A stretch of 64,000 bases of DNA. It comes from Chryseobacterium sp. HSC-36S06 (GTDB taxonomy: Bacteria > Bacteroidota > Bacteroidia > Flavobacteriales > Weeksellaceae). A model generated the notes under the pieces. The model was not told where the DNA came from, did no database searches, and saw nothing but the letters and a program-made list of their open reading frames with translations. A program made the translations under genes and the position numbers. Shown piece by piece: positions 7,922-18,260 of this stretch; position 1 is the first letter of the stretch; each line of letters starts with the position of its first letter. The stretch is taken from positions 868,001 to 932,000 of the forward strand of contig NZ_JALJZX010000001.1 in the NCBI RefSeq assembly GCF_024171485.1, in the 5' to 3' direction.

Positions 7922-9862
7922 ATGGGCTTTGGCAAGAATCTGAAAACAAAACTATACAGCGGCGATAACCTGATGAACCTGTCTGATGTAAGGTACCTGC
8001 CGCGCTGGGTCGTTCTTTTTATCGATATTTTCTTTATTTCGCTCGCGATCTTTTTTTCGTGCTACCTTATTGAAAAGCTGAGTTACAGCACCATAAAGGT
8101 TTTTGAACACCGCGCTCTCATGTACTTCCTGATTGTGGGGGTGAGTGTGGTTTTCATGTTCATGTTCCGTACGTTTTCGGGGATTATCCGGCATTCCACC
8201 TTCATTGATCTTTTCAAGCTTTTCCTGGCTACGGTCTGTACCACTGTGGTCATCGGATTTCTAAGTTTCGGATATTACTTTGTTACAGGCAGGCGAATTA
8301 TTCACATGTCAGTGCCTTTTCTGGCGATCTTTTTTGCCACCTCTTTTATTCTGCTTTTCCTTTTCAGACTCTTTGTTAAAGAATTCTTCCATATTATCCG
8401 GGAATTCCGCAGAAGTACACTGCGAAAAAGAATTCTGGTACTCGGTATTGATGAGCAGTCGGTTGCGGTTGCCCGTGCAGTGCTTGATAATCCGAGTCTT
8501 CCTTACCATATTGTGGGATTCCTGACCCAGAGGCATGATTACCGCAGAGCCAATCTGCTTGGTAAACCTATTTACGGAAAGGAGAGAATTGAAAAAAACA
8601 CGAAGGACGACCTTCTGCTGGACGGGGTACTGCTGGTAAAAGAGATGATGACGAAAGAAGAGATGAACTCCTGGGTGAACCTTTTCCTCGAGAAAGACCT
8701 TCAGGTTTTTAAGTCCCCTTCGGTACAGAAGCTCCGCGATAATGACATTGAGGGATCGATCAAGACCCTGCAGATTGAAGATTTACTGAACCGAAAACCT
8801 ATCCGCATCGAAAATGAAGACCTGAAGAAGCGGCATTACGGCAAATCGATCCTCATCACCGGAGGTGCAGGTTCTATAGGAAGCGAAATCGTGAGACAGG
8901 TCGCCCTGCTGGAACCGGACCTGATCGTGGTACTGGATCAGGCTGAAACCCCGCTCTATGACATTGAGATGGAAATGACTGCCAAATTCCCAAGAATCCG
9001 CTTTAAATTTGTTCTTGCCGATATTTCTAACCGCCACCGGATCGAACCGCTGTTCCAGAAATATCAGTTCTCGATGGTGTATCACGCTGCAGCCTATAAA
9101 CACGTTCCGCTCATTGAAGAAAATCCGCATGAAGCCATTCTGGTGAATATTCTCGGCAGCAAGAATCTTTCTACTTTAGCGAGCAAATACAGGGTGAACC
9201 GCTTCGTGATGATCTCTACGGATAAAGCGGTGAAACCTACCAACGTCATGGGCGCATCAAAACGTGCGGCAGAACTTTTCGTCCAGGCCTTGCAAAATAC
9301 TGAAAACAATACCACCAAGTTTATCACTACCCGTTTTGGAAATGTGCTGGGCTCCAATGGCTCTGTTATTCCGCATTTTAAAAAGCAGATTGAGAAAGGC
9401 GGTCCTGTCACCATTACCCATCCCGATATTGTGAGGTATTTCATGACCATCCCGGAGGCATGCGATCTGGTGCTTCAGGCAGGAACAATGGGTAAAGGAG
9501 GTGAAATTTTTGTTTTTGATATGGGTGAGCCTGTGAAGATTCTGGACCTTGCGAAGCGCATGATTAAACTTTCAGGATTTGAACCTCATACGGATATCAA
9601 AATTATCTATACCGGTCTGAGACCCGGTGAAAAGCTGTATGAGGAACTTCTCAGCGACGATGCCAAGACCCTGCCCACCCATCATGAAAAGATTCTCATT
9701 TCCAAAGATCCCAATATGGAATTTAAGGACATTGAGCACTATACCAACCACATTGTAAAAGCTGCCATACGCCGCGAAAAGACCGAAGTGGTGCAGATTC
9801 TAAAAGATATTGTGCCTGAATTCAAAAGCAACAATTCCGTCTACGAAGTTTTGGATAAGTAA
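7922..9862 (+). CDS. pglF: Membrane UDP-GlcNAc 4,6-dehydratase (PglF/WbpM/CapD type)
   Basis: The 646-residue protein carries four N-terminal membrane helices (about residues 22-150), a first Rossmann-like CoA_binding_3-type domain (~165-290) and a C-terminal SDR dehydratase. The latter has the NAD motif LITGGAGSIGSE (~311-322) and STDKAVKPTNVMGASKR, where Met takes the usual catalytic Tyr place, as known for WbpM/PglF. The reaction makes the 4-keto-6-deoxy sugar used by PglE. It is the only such dehydratase in the window, so both aminotransferase copies probably depend on it. It follows pglE after 91 bases in which I see no terminator. Confidence 0.9.
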   Translation: MGFGKNLKTKLYSGDNLMNLSDVRYLPRWVVLFIDIFFISLAIFFSCYLIEKLSYSTIKVFEHRALMYFLIVGVSVVFMFMFRTFSGIIRHSTFIDLFKLFLATVCTTVVIGFLSFGYYFVTGRRIIHMSVPFLAIFFATSFILLFLFRLFVKEFFHIIREFRRSTLRKRILVLGIDEQSVAVARAVLDNPSLPYHIVGFLTQRHDYRRANLLGKPIYGKERIEKNTKDDLLLDGVLLVKEMMTKEEMNSWVNLFLEKDLQVFKSPSVQKLRDNDIEGSIKTLQIEDLLNRKPIRIENEDLKKRHYGKSILITGGAGSIGSEIVRQVALLEPDLIVVLDQAETPLYDIEMEMTAKFPRIRFKFVLADISNRHRIEPLFQKYQFSMVYHAAAYKHVPLIEENPHEAILVNILGSKNLSTLASKYRVNRFVMISTDKAVKPTNVMGASKRAAELFVQALQNTENNTTKFITTRFGNVLGSNGSVIPHFKKQIEKGGPVTITHPDIVRYFMTIPEACDLVLQAGTMGKGGEIFVFDMGEPVKILDLAKRMIKLSGFEPHTDIKIIYTGLRPGEKLYEELLSDDAKTLPTHHEKILISKDPNMEFKDIEHYTNHIVKAAIRREKTEVVQILKDIVPEFKSNNSVYEVLDK

Positions 9863-9880
9863 GATAGAATTGTATATTTG
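9851..9880 (+). promoter_or_regulatory. Internal promoter before the export genes
   Basis: TTG (9851-9853), 19 nt and TATATTTG (9873-9880) match the consensus. The -33 element overlaps the end of pglF. Transcription would start about 20 nt upstream of the wza-like ATG at 9908, letting export genes be expressed apart from the initiation genes. Confidence 0.75.
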
Positions 9881-9907
9881 CAGGCATCGATATTTTAAAT
9901 GGTACTC

Positions 9908-10729
9908 ATGAACAAAAATAAAGTCATTCTTTTATTCGCTTTTCTTCTTGCGCTTTCGGCGTGCAAAACGAAAGACAGAACTAGTGAACTCAATTATATG
10001 CAGAATGTGGAGCAGATTGCCACTGAGGCGGTACTGAAAAATCCTGTTACAACAATTCAAAAGGGTGATCAGCTTGCGATATTTATTACTGCCAAAGATA
10101 TGACCGTAGTAAAACCGTTCAACCAAAACTATTCATCTGCCGAGGCCTCACAATATTCTACCCCAAGTACCAATGCGCCTGCTGCCCAGATACTGGATAA
10201 AAGTACGGCTCCGATCTATCAGGTAGACAGTAATGGAGAAATTGATTTTCCAGTATTGGGAAAACTGAGCGCAACTGGCAAAACCTTAGTTGATTTTAAA
10301 GATGAAATCAGGGATAGGGTTGCAGTATTTGTGAAAAATCCTTCAGTAAGCCTGAAAATCACCAATTATAAAATTACGGTTCTGGGTGAAGTACACAATC
10401 CCGGACAATATACCGTGCCCGACGGACAGGCTAATGTGTTGAATGCTCTGGGTTTGGCAGGCGATCTCACCATGTACGGAAAACGGAATGATATTCTCCT
10501 TGTAAGAAACGAAGACGGACATATTTTAAAAGAACGCATCAATCTTATGGATGCCAATTTTATTAATTCCCCTTTTTATGAACTGAAACAGAATGATGTG
10601 ATTTACGTTTCAGCAAATGAAACCAAAGAAAAAACTGCCCGTCTGAATCCGAACACGGGTACTTATATCGCAATTGCCGGTACCATCATTGGTTTGGCGG
10701 GAATTTTCATTACGATTTTTAAAAAATAA
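9908..10729 (+). CDS. wza: Polysaccharide export lipoprotein (Wza-like)
   Basis: The protein has a lipoprotein signal, MNKNKVILLFAFLLALSAC, with the lipidated Cys at residue 19, then a polysaccharide-export (Poly_export) domain containing IDFPVLGKL, an SLBB-type segment (ITVLGEVHNPGQYTVPDG) and a C-terminal hydrophobic helix (IAIAGTIIGLAGIFITIF). It would form the outer-membrane/periplasmic export channel. I chose ATG 9908 over the upstream ATG 9899 because it begins the signal peptide and fits the promoter better; the difference is three codons. It lies 20 bases from the wzc-like gene, the usual pairing. Confidence 0.85.
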   Translation: MNKNKVILLFAFLLALSACKTKDRTSELNYMQNVEQIATEAVLKNPVTTIQKGDQLAIFITAKDMTVVKPFNQNYSSAEASQYSTPSTNAPAAQILDKSTAPIYQVDSNGEIDFPVLGKLSATGKTLVDFKDEIRDRVAVFVKNPSVSLKITNYKITVLGEVHNPGQYTVPDGQANVLNALGLAGDLTMYGKRNDILLVRNEDGHILKERINLMDANFINSPFYELKQNDVIYVSANETKEKTARLNPNTGTYIAIAGTIIGLAGIFITIFKK

Positions 10730-10749
10730 TTTTACTTTAAATTAATTAG

Positions 10750-13113
10750 ATGAGCCAAAGTTCAGGTCCCGAAGTTCAAGTTTCAAATGAGGTTAATATA
10801 AAAGAGATTATTAAACCTTATATCGCAAAATGGTGGTGGTTTATGATTTCTGTCTTCATCATGCTGGCACTTGGGATTTTTTATATCAGAACAGCTACGC
10901 CCGTATACAGTGTACAGTCATCCATTCTTGTAAAAGACGCACGTAAAGCACCATCTTCGGAAATGGGAATGCTTTCACAACTCTCAGGATTTGGCGGGAT
11001 GCAGACCAACAGTATTGAAAATGAAATGGAGATCCTTAAATCCAAAAAACTGGTACAGGATGTAGTAAAGGAGCTCGATCTTCAGACTTCACTGATTTCG
11101 GAGCTAGGATTTAAGAGAGAGGAACTTTACGGAAAAACCGCTCCGGTTCTCATAAAGGTCATCGCTGAGAAAGAAACCGCTCCAAAATTTGAAAAACCGG
11201 TTAATCTAAAAATTTCAGGTGATCGACTGGAAATTACGTCTGAAGAACTTCCTTCCGGTATTGTAACTACCTATAAAAAGACGGTAAATTTACCTTTTGC
11301 GAATCTGATGATACTTAAAAATCCAGAGTATGTCGGTTCTCTAAAAAAGCATGAGGGAGAGTTAAAAATCGAATATTCTACAACCGAGGGAGCTGTAAAT
11401 ACTTTGCAGAAAATTATCAAGGTGGATCTGGTAGATAAAGATGCCACCGTAGTAAGATTATCAATCAATCATTCCAATATAGATAAAGGCAAGAGCATCA
11501 TCAATAAACTTGTAGATGCATATAATAACGATGCCATCAGTGATAAGAATACGGAGTCGAAAAAGACGAAGGATTTTATCGACGAGCGCGTGAGCATTAT
11601 CGCAGGGGAACTTGGGGAAGTGGAAAGTGAAAAAGAAAGATTCAAAACTGCCAATAAGATTACCGATATCCCAACTGAAGCCCAGCTTAATTTGGGAAGC
11701 TCGCAAGCAGCCAAAACCAGAATCCTGGAAACTGAAGGACAGTTGGATATTACCAATGGTCTAATAAGCTATATGCAACGTTTGGGCGGCACCCAAACTC
11801 TACCGGCCAGTGTAGGATTAGGGAATCCTCTCGCGGCGGCAAATATCAATGCCTACAATCAACTCGTACTGGAAAAAAACAGATTGCTGGAGAATGCGAC
11901 ACCGCAAAACCCTCTTGTGATTGAGCTGAACAAGCAACTGGCAGTCATGAAGACTTCAGTTACTGATGCATTGTTAAAATACCAGAATTCACTTGTAATA
12001 ACGAGAAACCAACTCGTAGGTGAACAGAATTTACTCACCGGTAAGATTTCTAAAATTCCCGCGCAGGAGAAAATGTTCAGGAGTATTGAAAGACAACAGC
12101 AGATTAAAGAAAATCTTTACCTTTTACTATTGCAGAAACGGGAGGAGGCCGCAATATCATTGGCAATCACTTCACCGAAAGCACGGATCATTGACTATGC
12201 ATTTGCCTCAGATAAACCGGTAGCGCCCAAGAAACTTATCACGCTGGCTGTGGCCCTGTTATCAGGTTTACTCCTTCCTTATGCCTTTATTTATATCAGA
12301 GAACTTTTCAATGATAAAATCCGTTCGAAACATGACCTTGAAAAGTTGTCTACTACCCCAATTATTGGCGAGGTGCCAAGTACAGAAAAGGGCAAAAGCG
12401 AAATTGTGGAACATAACGACATTTCGCCTATGGCTGAAGCATTCAGGATTCTTGTTACCAATATGAATTTTATGCTTCCGAAAAAGGAAAAAGGTAAAGT
12501 AGTTTTTGTTACATCAACTATCAAGGGGGAAGGGAAAACCTTTGTTTCTGTGAATCTTGCCCTTACGGTTGCAGGACCAAGACATAAGGTTATAATCATT
12601 GGGGCAGACATTAGAAATCCACAGTTACAGCGCTACAATCCTGCTTCTAAAGGTTTGGACGGACTAACGGAATATCTGTATAATGAAAATGAAAAACTTG
12701 AAGATATCATTCATTTATCAAGTTTTAATCCGCATCTCGATGTGATTTATTCTGGAAGTATACCTCCTAATCCAGCAGAGCTCCTGTCTAATGGAAGATA
12801 TGAAAAACTTATTGAGCAGCTTCAGACCAGATATGATTATATTATTGTTGATACCGCTCCACTGATGCTTGTAACCGATACCTTGCTTACGTCAGCACTT
12901 GCAGATGCTACCCTATACATCACACGATCTGCCTATACCGAAAAGTCACTTATTGAATTTGCCAACAGACAGGTCAGTGCCAACAAAATAAGAAACGTAG
13001 GATTTGTACTTAATGATGTTGGTAAAGAGCATTTCGGTTATGGTAATAAATATGGCTACGGCTATCAGGCTGAGGAAAAAGGTTTTTTTTCAAGACTAAG
13101 AGATAGATTTTAA
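10750..13113 (+). CDS. wzc: Polysaccharide co-polymerase with tyrosine kinase domain (Wzc-like)
   Basis: This 787-residue inner-membrane protein has a Wzz chain-length domain between two membrane helices (~residues 28-48 and ~497-520), a long periplasmic coiled-coil part with a GNVR-like region, and a cytoplasmic BY-kinase. The kinase shows the Walker A motif [10 protein letters not shown] (588-597), the A' motif [10 protein letters not shown] and Walker B IIVDTAP with Asp701. The C-terminus has several Tyr residues ([13 protein letters not shown]), the usual autophosphorylation cluster. It works with the Wza-like lipoprotein to set chain length and drive export. The kinase is fused, as in Gram-negative Wzc, rather than split. 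Confidence 0.9.
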   Translation: MSQSSGPEVQVSNEVNIKEIIKPYIAKWWWFMISVFIMLALGIFYIRTATPVYSVQSSILVKDARKAPSSEMGMLSQLSGFGGMQTNSIENEMEILKSKKLVQDVVKELDLQTSLISELGFKREELYGKTAPVLIKVIAEKETAPKFEKPVNLKISGDRLEITSEELPSGIVTTYKKTVNLPFANLMILKNPEYVGSLKKHEGELKIEYSTTEGAVNTLQKIIKVDLVDKDATVVRLSINHSNIDKGKSIINKLVDAYNNDAISDKNTESKKTKDFIDERVSIIAGELGEVESEKERFKTANKITDIPTEAQLNLGSSQAAKTRILETEGQLDITNGLISYMQRLGGTQTLPASVGLGNPLAAANINAYNQLVLEKNRLLENATPQNPLVIELNKQLAVMKTSVTDALLKYQNSLVITRNQLVGEQNLLTGKISKIPAQEKMFRSIERQQQIKENLYLLLLQKREEAAISLAITSPKARIIDYAFASDKPVAPKKLITLAVALLSGLLLPYAFIYIRELFNDKIRSKHDLEKLSTTPIIGEVPSTEKGKSEIVEHNDISPMAEAFRILVTNMNFMLPKKEKGKVVFVTSTIKGEGKTFVSVNLALTVAGPRHKVIIIGADIRNPQLQRYNPASKGLDGLTEYLYNENEKLEDIIHLSSFNPHLDVIYSGSIPPNPAELLSNGRYEKLIEQLQTRYDYIIVDTAPLMLVTDTLLTSALADATLYITRSAYTEKSLIEFANRQVSANKIRNVGFVLNDVGKEHFGYGNKYGYGYQAEEKGFFSRLRDRF

Positions 13114-13124
13114 AGCGGATATCA

Positions 13125-13472
13125 ATGGATATGGAACATGACGTGCGTCCGTGGGGCGAATATTGGGTTCTGGAAGATACAGAGACTCATAAAGTGAAGA
13201 AAATTCTGGTTAATCCCGGACACAGGCTCTCATTGCAATATCATGAACACAGAGCGGAAGTATGGACTATGGTTTCTGGAACGGGAACCGTAACCATCAA
13301 CGATCAGATACAAGATTACGGGCCGGGGACTGTAGCTCAGATTCCGCTGGGAGCACATCACCGAATAGAGAACAGAACAGAAAATCCTCTCATTTTTATA
13401 GAGGTTCAGTACGGTAATTATTTTGGAGAAGATGATATCATCCGTGTCCAGGATGATTACAGCAGGATTTAA
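13125..13472 (+). CDS. Cupin mannose-6-phosphate isomerase-like protein
   Basis: This 115-residue single-domain cupin is like the C-terminal isomerase domain of bifunctional ManC/type II phosphomannose isomerase. It shows RPWGEYWVL, the metal-binding set SLQYHEHRAEVW and a second cupin motif with PLGAHHRIEN. It should interconvert fructose-6-P and mannose-6-P, feeding the GDP-mannose route to the gmd and fcl genes that follow. The guanylyltransferase half is not in the window. The start may be Met1 (13125) or Met3 (13131). Confidence 0.75.
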   Translation: MDMEHDVRPWGEYWVLEDTETHKVKKILVNPGHRLSLQYHEHRAEVWTMVSGTGTVTINDQIQDYGPGTVAQIPLGAHHRIENRTENPLIFIEVQYGNYFGEDDIIRVQDDYSRI

Positions 13473-13487
13473 AAACATTAAACACTT

Positions 13488-14552
13488 ATGAATAAAGTTG
13501 CGCTTATCACTGGAATTACAGGACAGGACGGCTCGTTTTTGGCAGAATTTTTACTTGAAAAAGGTTATGAAGTTCACGGTATCATCCGGCGATCATCATC
13601 ATTTAATACCGATAGAATTGAACATCTTTACTTTGATGAGTGGGTGAGGGATATGCATCAGAAAAGACTCATTAATCTGCATTATGGTGATATGACAGAT
13701 TCAAGTTCACTAATGAGGATTATACAGCTGACCCAGCCGGACGAGATCTATAATCTGGCGGCACAAAGCCATGTAAAGGTAAGTTTTGATGTCCCTGAAT
13801 ATACAGCAGAAACAGATGCAGTAGGAACACTGAGATTACTTGAGGCGGTAAGAATTCTTAAGATGGAGAGTAAAACCAGGATTTACCAGGCTTCTACCTC
13901 AGAGCTTTATGGTCTGGTACAGGAAGTTCCCCAAAAAGAAACTACCCCTTTTTATCCGCGCTCTCCGTATGGGGTAGCTAAGCTCTATGGCTTCTGGATT
14001 ACCAAAAATTACCGTGAATCCTATGGAATGTACTGTGTAAACGGTATTTTATTCAATCACGAGAGTGAAAGAAGAGGTGAAACTTTTGTAACAAGGAAAA
14101 TAAGTTTGGCAGCAGCCAGAATCGCGCAGGGCTATCAGGACAAATTATATATTGGAAACCTTGATGCGATGCGGGACTGGGGCTATGCAAAAGATTATGT
14201 AGAATGTATGTGGATGATGCTTCAACACCCGACCCCCGAAGATTTTGTAATTGCAACAGGTGAAATGCACAGCGTGCGAGAATTCTGTACTAAAGCTTTT
14301 AAAGGGGCAGGTATTGATCTTACATGGGAAGGAGAAGGAGTTAACGAAAAAGGGAGTTGCAGCAGGACTGGTAAAGTATTAATTGAAGTGGATCCAAAGT
14401 ATTTCCGTCCCGCAGAAGTGGAACTGCTACTTGGAGACCCTACCAAAGCTAGAACGGTGCTTGGTTGGAATCCAACAAAGACATCATTCGATGAGCTCGT
14501 GGATATTATGGTAAAGCATGATATGGAATTTGTAAAAAAAAATCACGCTTAA
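13488..14552 (+). CDS. gmd: GDP-mannose 4,6-dehydratase
   Basis: This 354-residue SDR enzyme converts GDP-D-mannose to GDP-4-keto-6-deoxymannose. It has the nucleotide motif [17 protein letters not shown] near the N-terminus, [17 protein letters not shown] typical of Gmd, and the catalytic Tyr-Lys pair in [10 protein letters not shown]. The length is slightly under the usual ~370. It is 15 bases after the cupin and 8 bases before fcl, giving a tight GDP-fucose module. Confidence 0.95.
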   Translation: MNKVALITGITGQDGSFLAEFLLEKGYEVHGIIRRSSSFNTDRIEHLYFDEWVRDMHQKRLINLHYGDMTDSSSLMRIIQLTQPDEIYNLAAQSHVKVSFDVPEYTAETDAVGTLRLLEAVRILKMESKTRIYQASTSELYGLVQEVPQKETTPFYPRSPYGVAKLYGFWITKNYRESYGMYCVNGILFNHESERRGETFVTRKISLAAARIAQGYQDKLYIGNLDAMRDWGYAKDYVECMWMMLQHPTPEDFVIATGEMHSVREFCTKAFKGAGIDLTWEGEGVNEKGSCSRTGKVLIEVDPKYFRPAEVELLLGDPTKARTVLGWNPTKTSFDELVDIMVKHDMEFVKKNHA

Positions 14553-14560
14553 AGAAAATC

Positions 14561-15631
14561 ATGGAGAAAACCAGTAAAATATATGTTGCAGGACACCGGG
14601 GACTTGTAGGCTCTGCTATTTTTAAAAAGCTTACTGACCTGGATTATACCAATGTGATTGGCCGAACATCTTCTGAACTGGACCTTTTGGATGGTGGTGC
14701 AACTTCAAAATTTTTTGCGGAGGAAAGACCTGAATATGTCTTCCTGGCGGCTGCGTATGTTGGCGGAATTATGGCCAATAATACCTACCGGGCAGATTTT
14801 ATATATAAGAATTTACAGATTCAGCAGAATGTAATTGTCAGTGCATTTGAAACAAAGGTAAAAAAGCTGCTGTTCCTGGGCAGCACCTGTATTTATCCTA
14901 AAGAAGCACAGCAGCCGATTTCTGAAACCGAACTTCTCACCAATACTTTGGAATATACCAATGAACCCTATGCAATCGCCAAAATTGCGGGTCTAAAAAT
15001 GTGTGAGAGTTTTAATATACAGTACGGGACAAATTTTATTTCCGTAATGCCTACCAATCTGTACGGACCCAATGATAATTTCGATCTCGAGCGAAGCCAT
15101 GTACTTCCTGCCATGATCCGTAAAATTCATCTTTCTAAACAGCTAATGGACAGGAATTGGGGAGAAGTACGCAAAGATCTTAAAGCGAGACCGGTGCAAG
15201 ATTTAAATGGTTCCGAAACTGAATCGGAAATAATCGAAATGCTGGCACGGTACGGTATTTTTGAAGACCGCGTTGAATTATGGGGCTCAGGAACACCAAT
15301 GCGCGAATTCCTCTGGAGCGAAGAAATGGCCGATGCATGCCTATTTGTGATGAATAATGTTGATTTTAAAGATTTGTATTCAGGTAAAGAGATCAGGAAT
15401 ACTCATATTAATATCGGCACTGGCAGAGATATTACCATCAGAGGGCTATCCAAACTTATCGCTGACAGAATACATTACCAAGGTAAAATTCTTTTTGATT
15501 CCTCCAAACCGGACGGCACCTTCAGGAAACTGGTTGATGTAAGCAAACTGAACGCGCTTGGGTGGAAACACGAAATTGAAATTGAAGAAGGCGTAAACCG
15601 GATGTACGACTGGTATGTAAAGAACCTATAA
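14561..15631 (+). CDS. fcl: GDP-L-fucose synthase
   Basis: The 356-residue protein is the epimerase-reductase that turns GDP-4-keto-6-deoxymannose into GDP-L-fucose with NADPH. Motifs are GHRGLVGSAIFKKL, LLFLGSTCIYPK and the Tyr-x3-Lys pair in EPYAIAKIAGLKMCE. It is somewhat longer than the ~315-residue E. coli enzyme; extra residues lie around 200-225 (between ARPVQDLNGSE and the active domain), as in other Bacteroidota. It works directly after gmd and supplies the donor for the GT11 enzyme at 20992. Confidence 0.93.
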   Translation: MEKTSKIYVAGHRGLVGSAIFKKLTDLDYTNVIGRTSSELDLLDGGATSKFFAEERPEYVFLAAAYVGGIMANNTYRADFIYKNLQIQQNVIVSAFETKVKKLLFLGSTCIYPKEAQQPISETELLTNTLEYTNEPYAIAKIAGLKMCESFNIQYGTNFISVMPTNLYGPNDNFDLERSHVLPAMIRKIHLSKQLMDRNWGEVRKDLKARPVQDLNGSETESEIIEMLARYGIFEDRVELWGSGTPMREFLWSEEMADACLFVMNNVDFKDLYSGKEIRNTHINIGTGRDITIRGLSKLIADRIHYQGKILFDSSKPDGTFRKLVDVSKLNALGWKHEIEIEEGVNRMYDWYVKNL

Positions 15632-15642
15632 AGTAATAGAAA

Positions 15643-17064
15643 TTGAACATCAGAGGCAGCATTAAAAATTTCCTATTTCTCATTTTCTCGCAATTGGTGG
15701 GGCTGCTTTTTTATATCGTCATTAGTTTGGTTTTTCCTAAAATGATGACAGTGGAAAGTTTCGGATATTGGCAGCTATTTTTGTTTTATTCCTCTTTTGT
15801 CGGTTTTTTTCATTTGGGTCTCAACGATGGTATTTATCTGAGATATGGAGGAAAAAATTACAGCAAAATCAATAAATCACTATTGAAAGGGCAGTTTATA
15901 ATGCTTGCTACAGCCCAATTCCTTTTTGCATCAGTTTTTTTTTTAGCGTATAAAGCTACCACGGCAGACCAGCCGGACCGACTTTTCGTTATTTTTTATA
16001 CAATGTTTTTTTTAGTGATTTCCAATATTACCTCTTTTGTGACTCTTTCCCTACAGTCGATGAATAGATTAAAGGATTTTTCGCGCGTAACTCTTCTCAC
16101 AAATGTTCTTCTGGTGCTCTTTTTCATCATACTGGCAGTAAGTGGTCAGCGGTCGTACGAACCTTTCGTCAGGGTTTACCTTGCGGCTCATGGTGTGGCG
16201 ATGGTTTTTTGCATTTACCTAATTAAAGACGTCATAAATCAGCCTTTCTTTACCAACCTAATTCCTTCATATATTAATGAAATAAAAAAGAATGTATCGG
16301 TAGGGAGTCAACTCATGTTTTCTACGATAGCAAGCATGTTGATTCTAGGCACCGGCAGATTTTTTATCGAGAAAAAATGGGGGATTGTAGAATTTGGTAA
16401 AATCTCATTTATACTTACACTCACCACTTTTTTTATCTTCTTTATCCGGCAGATCGGTGTTGTAATTTTTCCGCTGTTAAGAAACAAGGACAATGATGAA
16501 AAGAAATCTATTTACCACTACACCCTTGGGTTTCTGAATACTTTATTATTTGGTCTCTTACTATTTTTTCCCCTATTAGAATGGGGTATAGATTTTTGGC
16601 TTCCGAAATACAGCTCACATCTGTCATCCATGATTATTATTTTGCCTGTATTAGTTTTCGAAGGCAAAATGCAGGTTTTGTTGGGTACGTATATGAAGGT
16701 ATTGAGGAAAGAAAGAAAACTCCTGATCATCAATGTCATGGGCTTACTCCTGTCACTGGCTTTTTCTGCCATTGGCGTGATGATGAACTCACTTATGCTC
16801 CTGGTAGTGGGAATGACTTTAAGCATTGCGTTAAGGGGATATCTCGTCGAGAATTACCTCAGCCGTCATTTTCAACTCAAACAACTCAAACAGGAGATCT
16901 TCGGGTTACTGCTCCCCGCCGTTTTTATCCTTGCGTTTTTAACTCTTGGAAATCTTTATGCTTTTGGAATCTACCTGATCATCTATTTTATATTTTTGCT
17001 GATACAGCGAAATGACCTGGGAATTTTTTGGAATCTAATATCAGTTACAAAGCAAAAGTTATGA
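15643..17064 (+). CDS. wzx: Oligosaccharide flippase (Wzx-like)
   Basis: The 473-residue protein is almost wholly hydrophobic, with about 12-14 membrane helices, and belongs by appearance to the polysaccharide_synt/MVF flippase group. It would move the lipid-linked repeat unit to the periplasmic face. The start appears to be TTG at 15643, giving MNIRGSIKNFLFLIFSQ; no ATG is near until well inside the first helix. It is richer in A/T than the pgl and wzc genes, as is usual for the serotype-specific middle of such loci. The substrate cannot be told. Confidence 0.85.
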   Translation: MNIRGSIKNFLFLIFSQLVGLLFYIVISLVFPKMMTVESFGYWQLFLFYSSFVGFFHLGLNDGIYLRYGGKNYSKINKSLLKGQFIMLATAQFLFASVFFLAYKATTADQPDRLFVIFYTMFFLVISNITSFVTLSLQSMNRLKDFSRVTLLTNVLLVLFFIILAVSGQRSYEPFVRVYLAAHGVAMVFCIYLIKDVINQPFFTNLIPSYINEIKKNVSVGSQLMFSTIASMLILGTGRFFIEKKWGIVEFGKISFILTLTTFFIFFIRQIGVVIFPLLRNKDNDEKKSIYHYTLGFLNTLLFGLLLFFPLLEWGIDFWLPKYSSHLSSMIIILPVLVFEGKMQVLLGTYMKVLRKERKLLIINVMGLLLSLAFSAIGVMMNSLMLLVVGMTLSIALRGYLVENYLSRHFQLKQLKQEIFGLLLPAVFILAFLTLGNLYAFGIYLIIYFIFLLIQRNDLGIFWNLISVTKQKL

Positions 17065-18260
17065 TGATTATCTTTAACATATTGATGCTTTTACTTGCAG
17101 GATGGCTTCTTCAGAGAAGACTGAAGGTTTATGACTATGTGTTGAACCACCTCACTTTATTCAGTTTTATTTGGTTATTTATCATTATAGGTGTACAGTT
17201 GGCATATCCCGGTAAAGTTGATGACAGTTCCGTTATCCTGTATTATGGCTGTTTTTTTACCTATCTGTTCGGTTCATCCATATTAAAAATGCCAAAGTAT
17301 GAAGTCGCAAAGCAACGGTATTACAATTTCAACACGCTAAATGTTATTGTTTTTTTACTGCTAATTCTTGGGCTTATTGCGAATTATGACTTGCTGAATA
17401 AGGTAGTCTTTAATTTCAGTTCACTGGATGCGTGGGTCTCTATGCGTACCAAACAGGAATTTGAAGAAGTAGATGAAAGCAACATCTTCAAAGCCTTGTT
17501 TCAAAGATCGTATCTCATTTATATACCGCTCGCTCTGTTTTGTGTAAAAAATAAGAAAATGAGCAAAATTATATTTGTCGGACTTATTGTAGCAGGCATT
17601 ATGATTTCCTCGCTTCGTTTTACCAGAGCACCTTTTCTGCAGCTTCTTATCATGCTCCTTATTTCCTATGTTTATATTTACCGCGTAATGATTCCTGTTA
17701 GGACAATTGTGATATCGGTGTTAGTTACAATAGGAGTTTTCGCGGCCTCACAGCTTTTGCTTTTAGGCGACAAAGCTTCCCTGAATGATGTAACGGATGA
17801 AATCAGTCTTTATCTTTTTGGTGGCCTGTACGTTTTTCAGGATATAACGGATGGAAAATACCTCGACAGTAATTCTTACGATATAGGTTATTACACCTTC
17901 GACGCATTTAATTATATTTTAAAAAAGTTTGGGCTCATTGATACGTATCCGTCTTACGTCCGGGAATGGTCCGACAGGCTTACCACAAACACTTATTCTT
18001 TTTTAGATGCTTTTGCTTTGGATTTTGGTATTATTGGTGCATTATTAGGATCGATGATCATCGGTTTCTTCTCCGACTACTGTTACAGATTAGTAAAACA
18101 GAATTACAATAATCTTTTCAATATTATTTTTTACGGATATATCTGTTATTTCAATGTATTTGTATTTGCAAATAATGAATTTATCCGCTTTCCGGTATTG
18201 CTCACTGTCGTCATTTTATTAATCATCAATTTTTTCACAAAAAAAATTACTTATGAATAA
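17061..18260 (+). CDS. wzy: Repeat-unit polymerase-like membrane protein (Wzy-like)
   Basis: About 400 residues with 10-12 predicted membrane helices and a longer periplasmic loop (about residues 240-300, including WSDRLTTNTYSFLDA) fit the oligosaccharide repeat-unit polymerase family. I chose ATG 17061, which overlaps the flippase stop as ATGA; an in-frame TTG at 17028 would overlap by 37 bases and is less likely. Direct pairing with wzx supports a Wzx/Wzy-dependent pathway. Wzy proteins are poorly conserved, so the call rests on topology and place. Confidence 0.75.
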   Translation: MMIIFNILMLLLAGWLLQRRLKVYDYVLNHLTLFSFIWLFIIIGVQLAYPGKVDDSSVILYYGCFFTYLFGSSILKMPKYEVAKQRYYNFNTLNVIVFLLLILGLIANYDLLNKVVFNFSSLDAWVSMRTKQEFEEVDESNIFKALFQRSYLIYIPLALFCVKNKKMSKIIFVGLIVAGIMISSLRFTRAPFLQLLIMLLISYVYIYRVMIPVRTIVISVLVTIGVFAASQLLLLGDKASLNDVTDEISLYLFGGLYVFQDITDGKYLDSNSYDIGYYTFDAFNYILKKFGLIDTYPSYVREWSDRLTTNTYSFLDAFALDFGIIGALLGSMIIGFFSDYCYRLVKQNYNNLFNIIFYGYICYFNVFVFANNEFIRFPVLLTVVILLIINFFTKKITYE

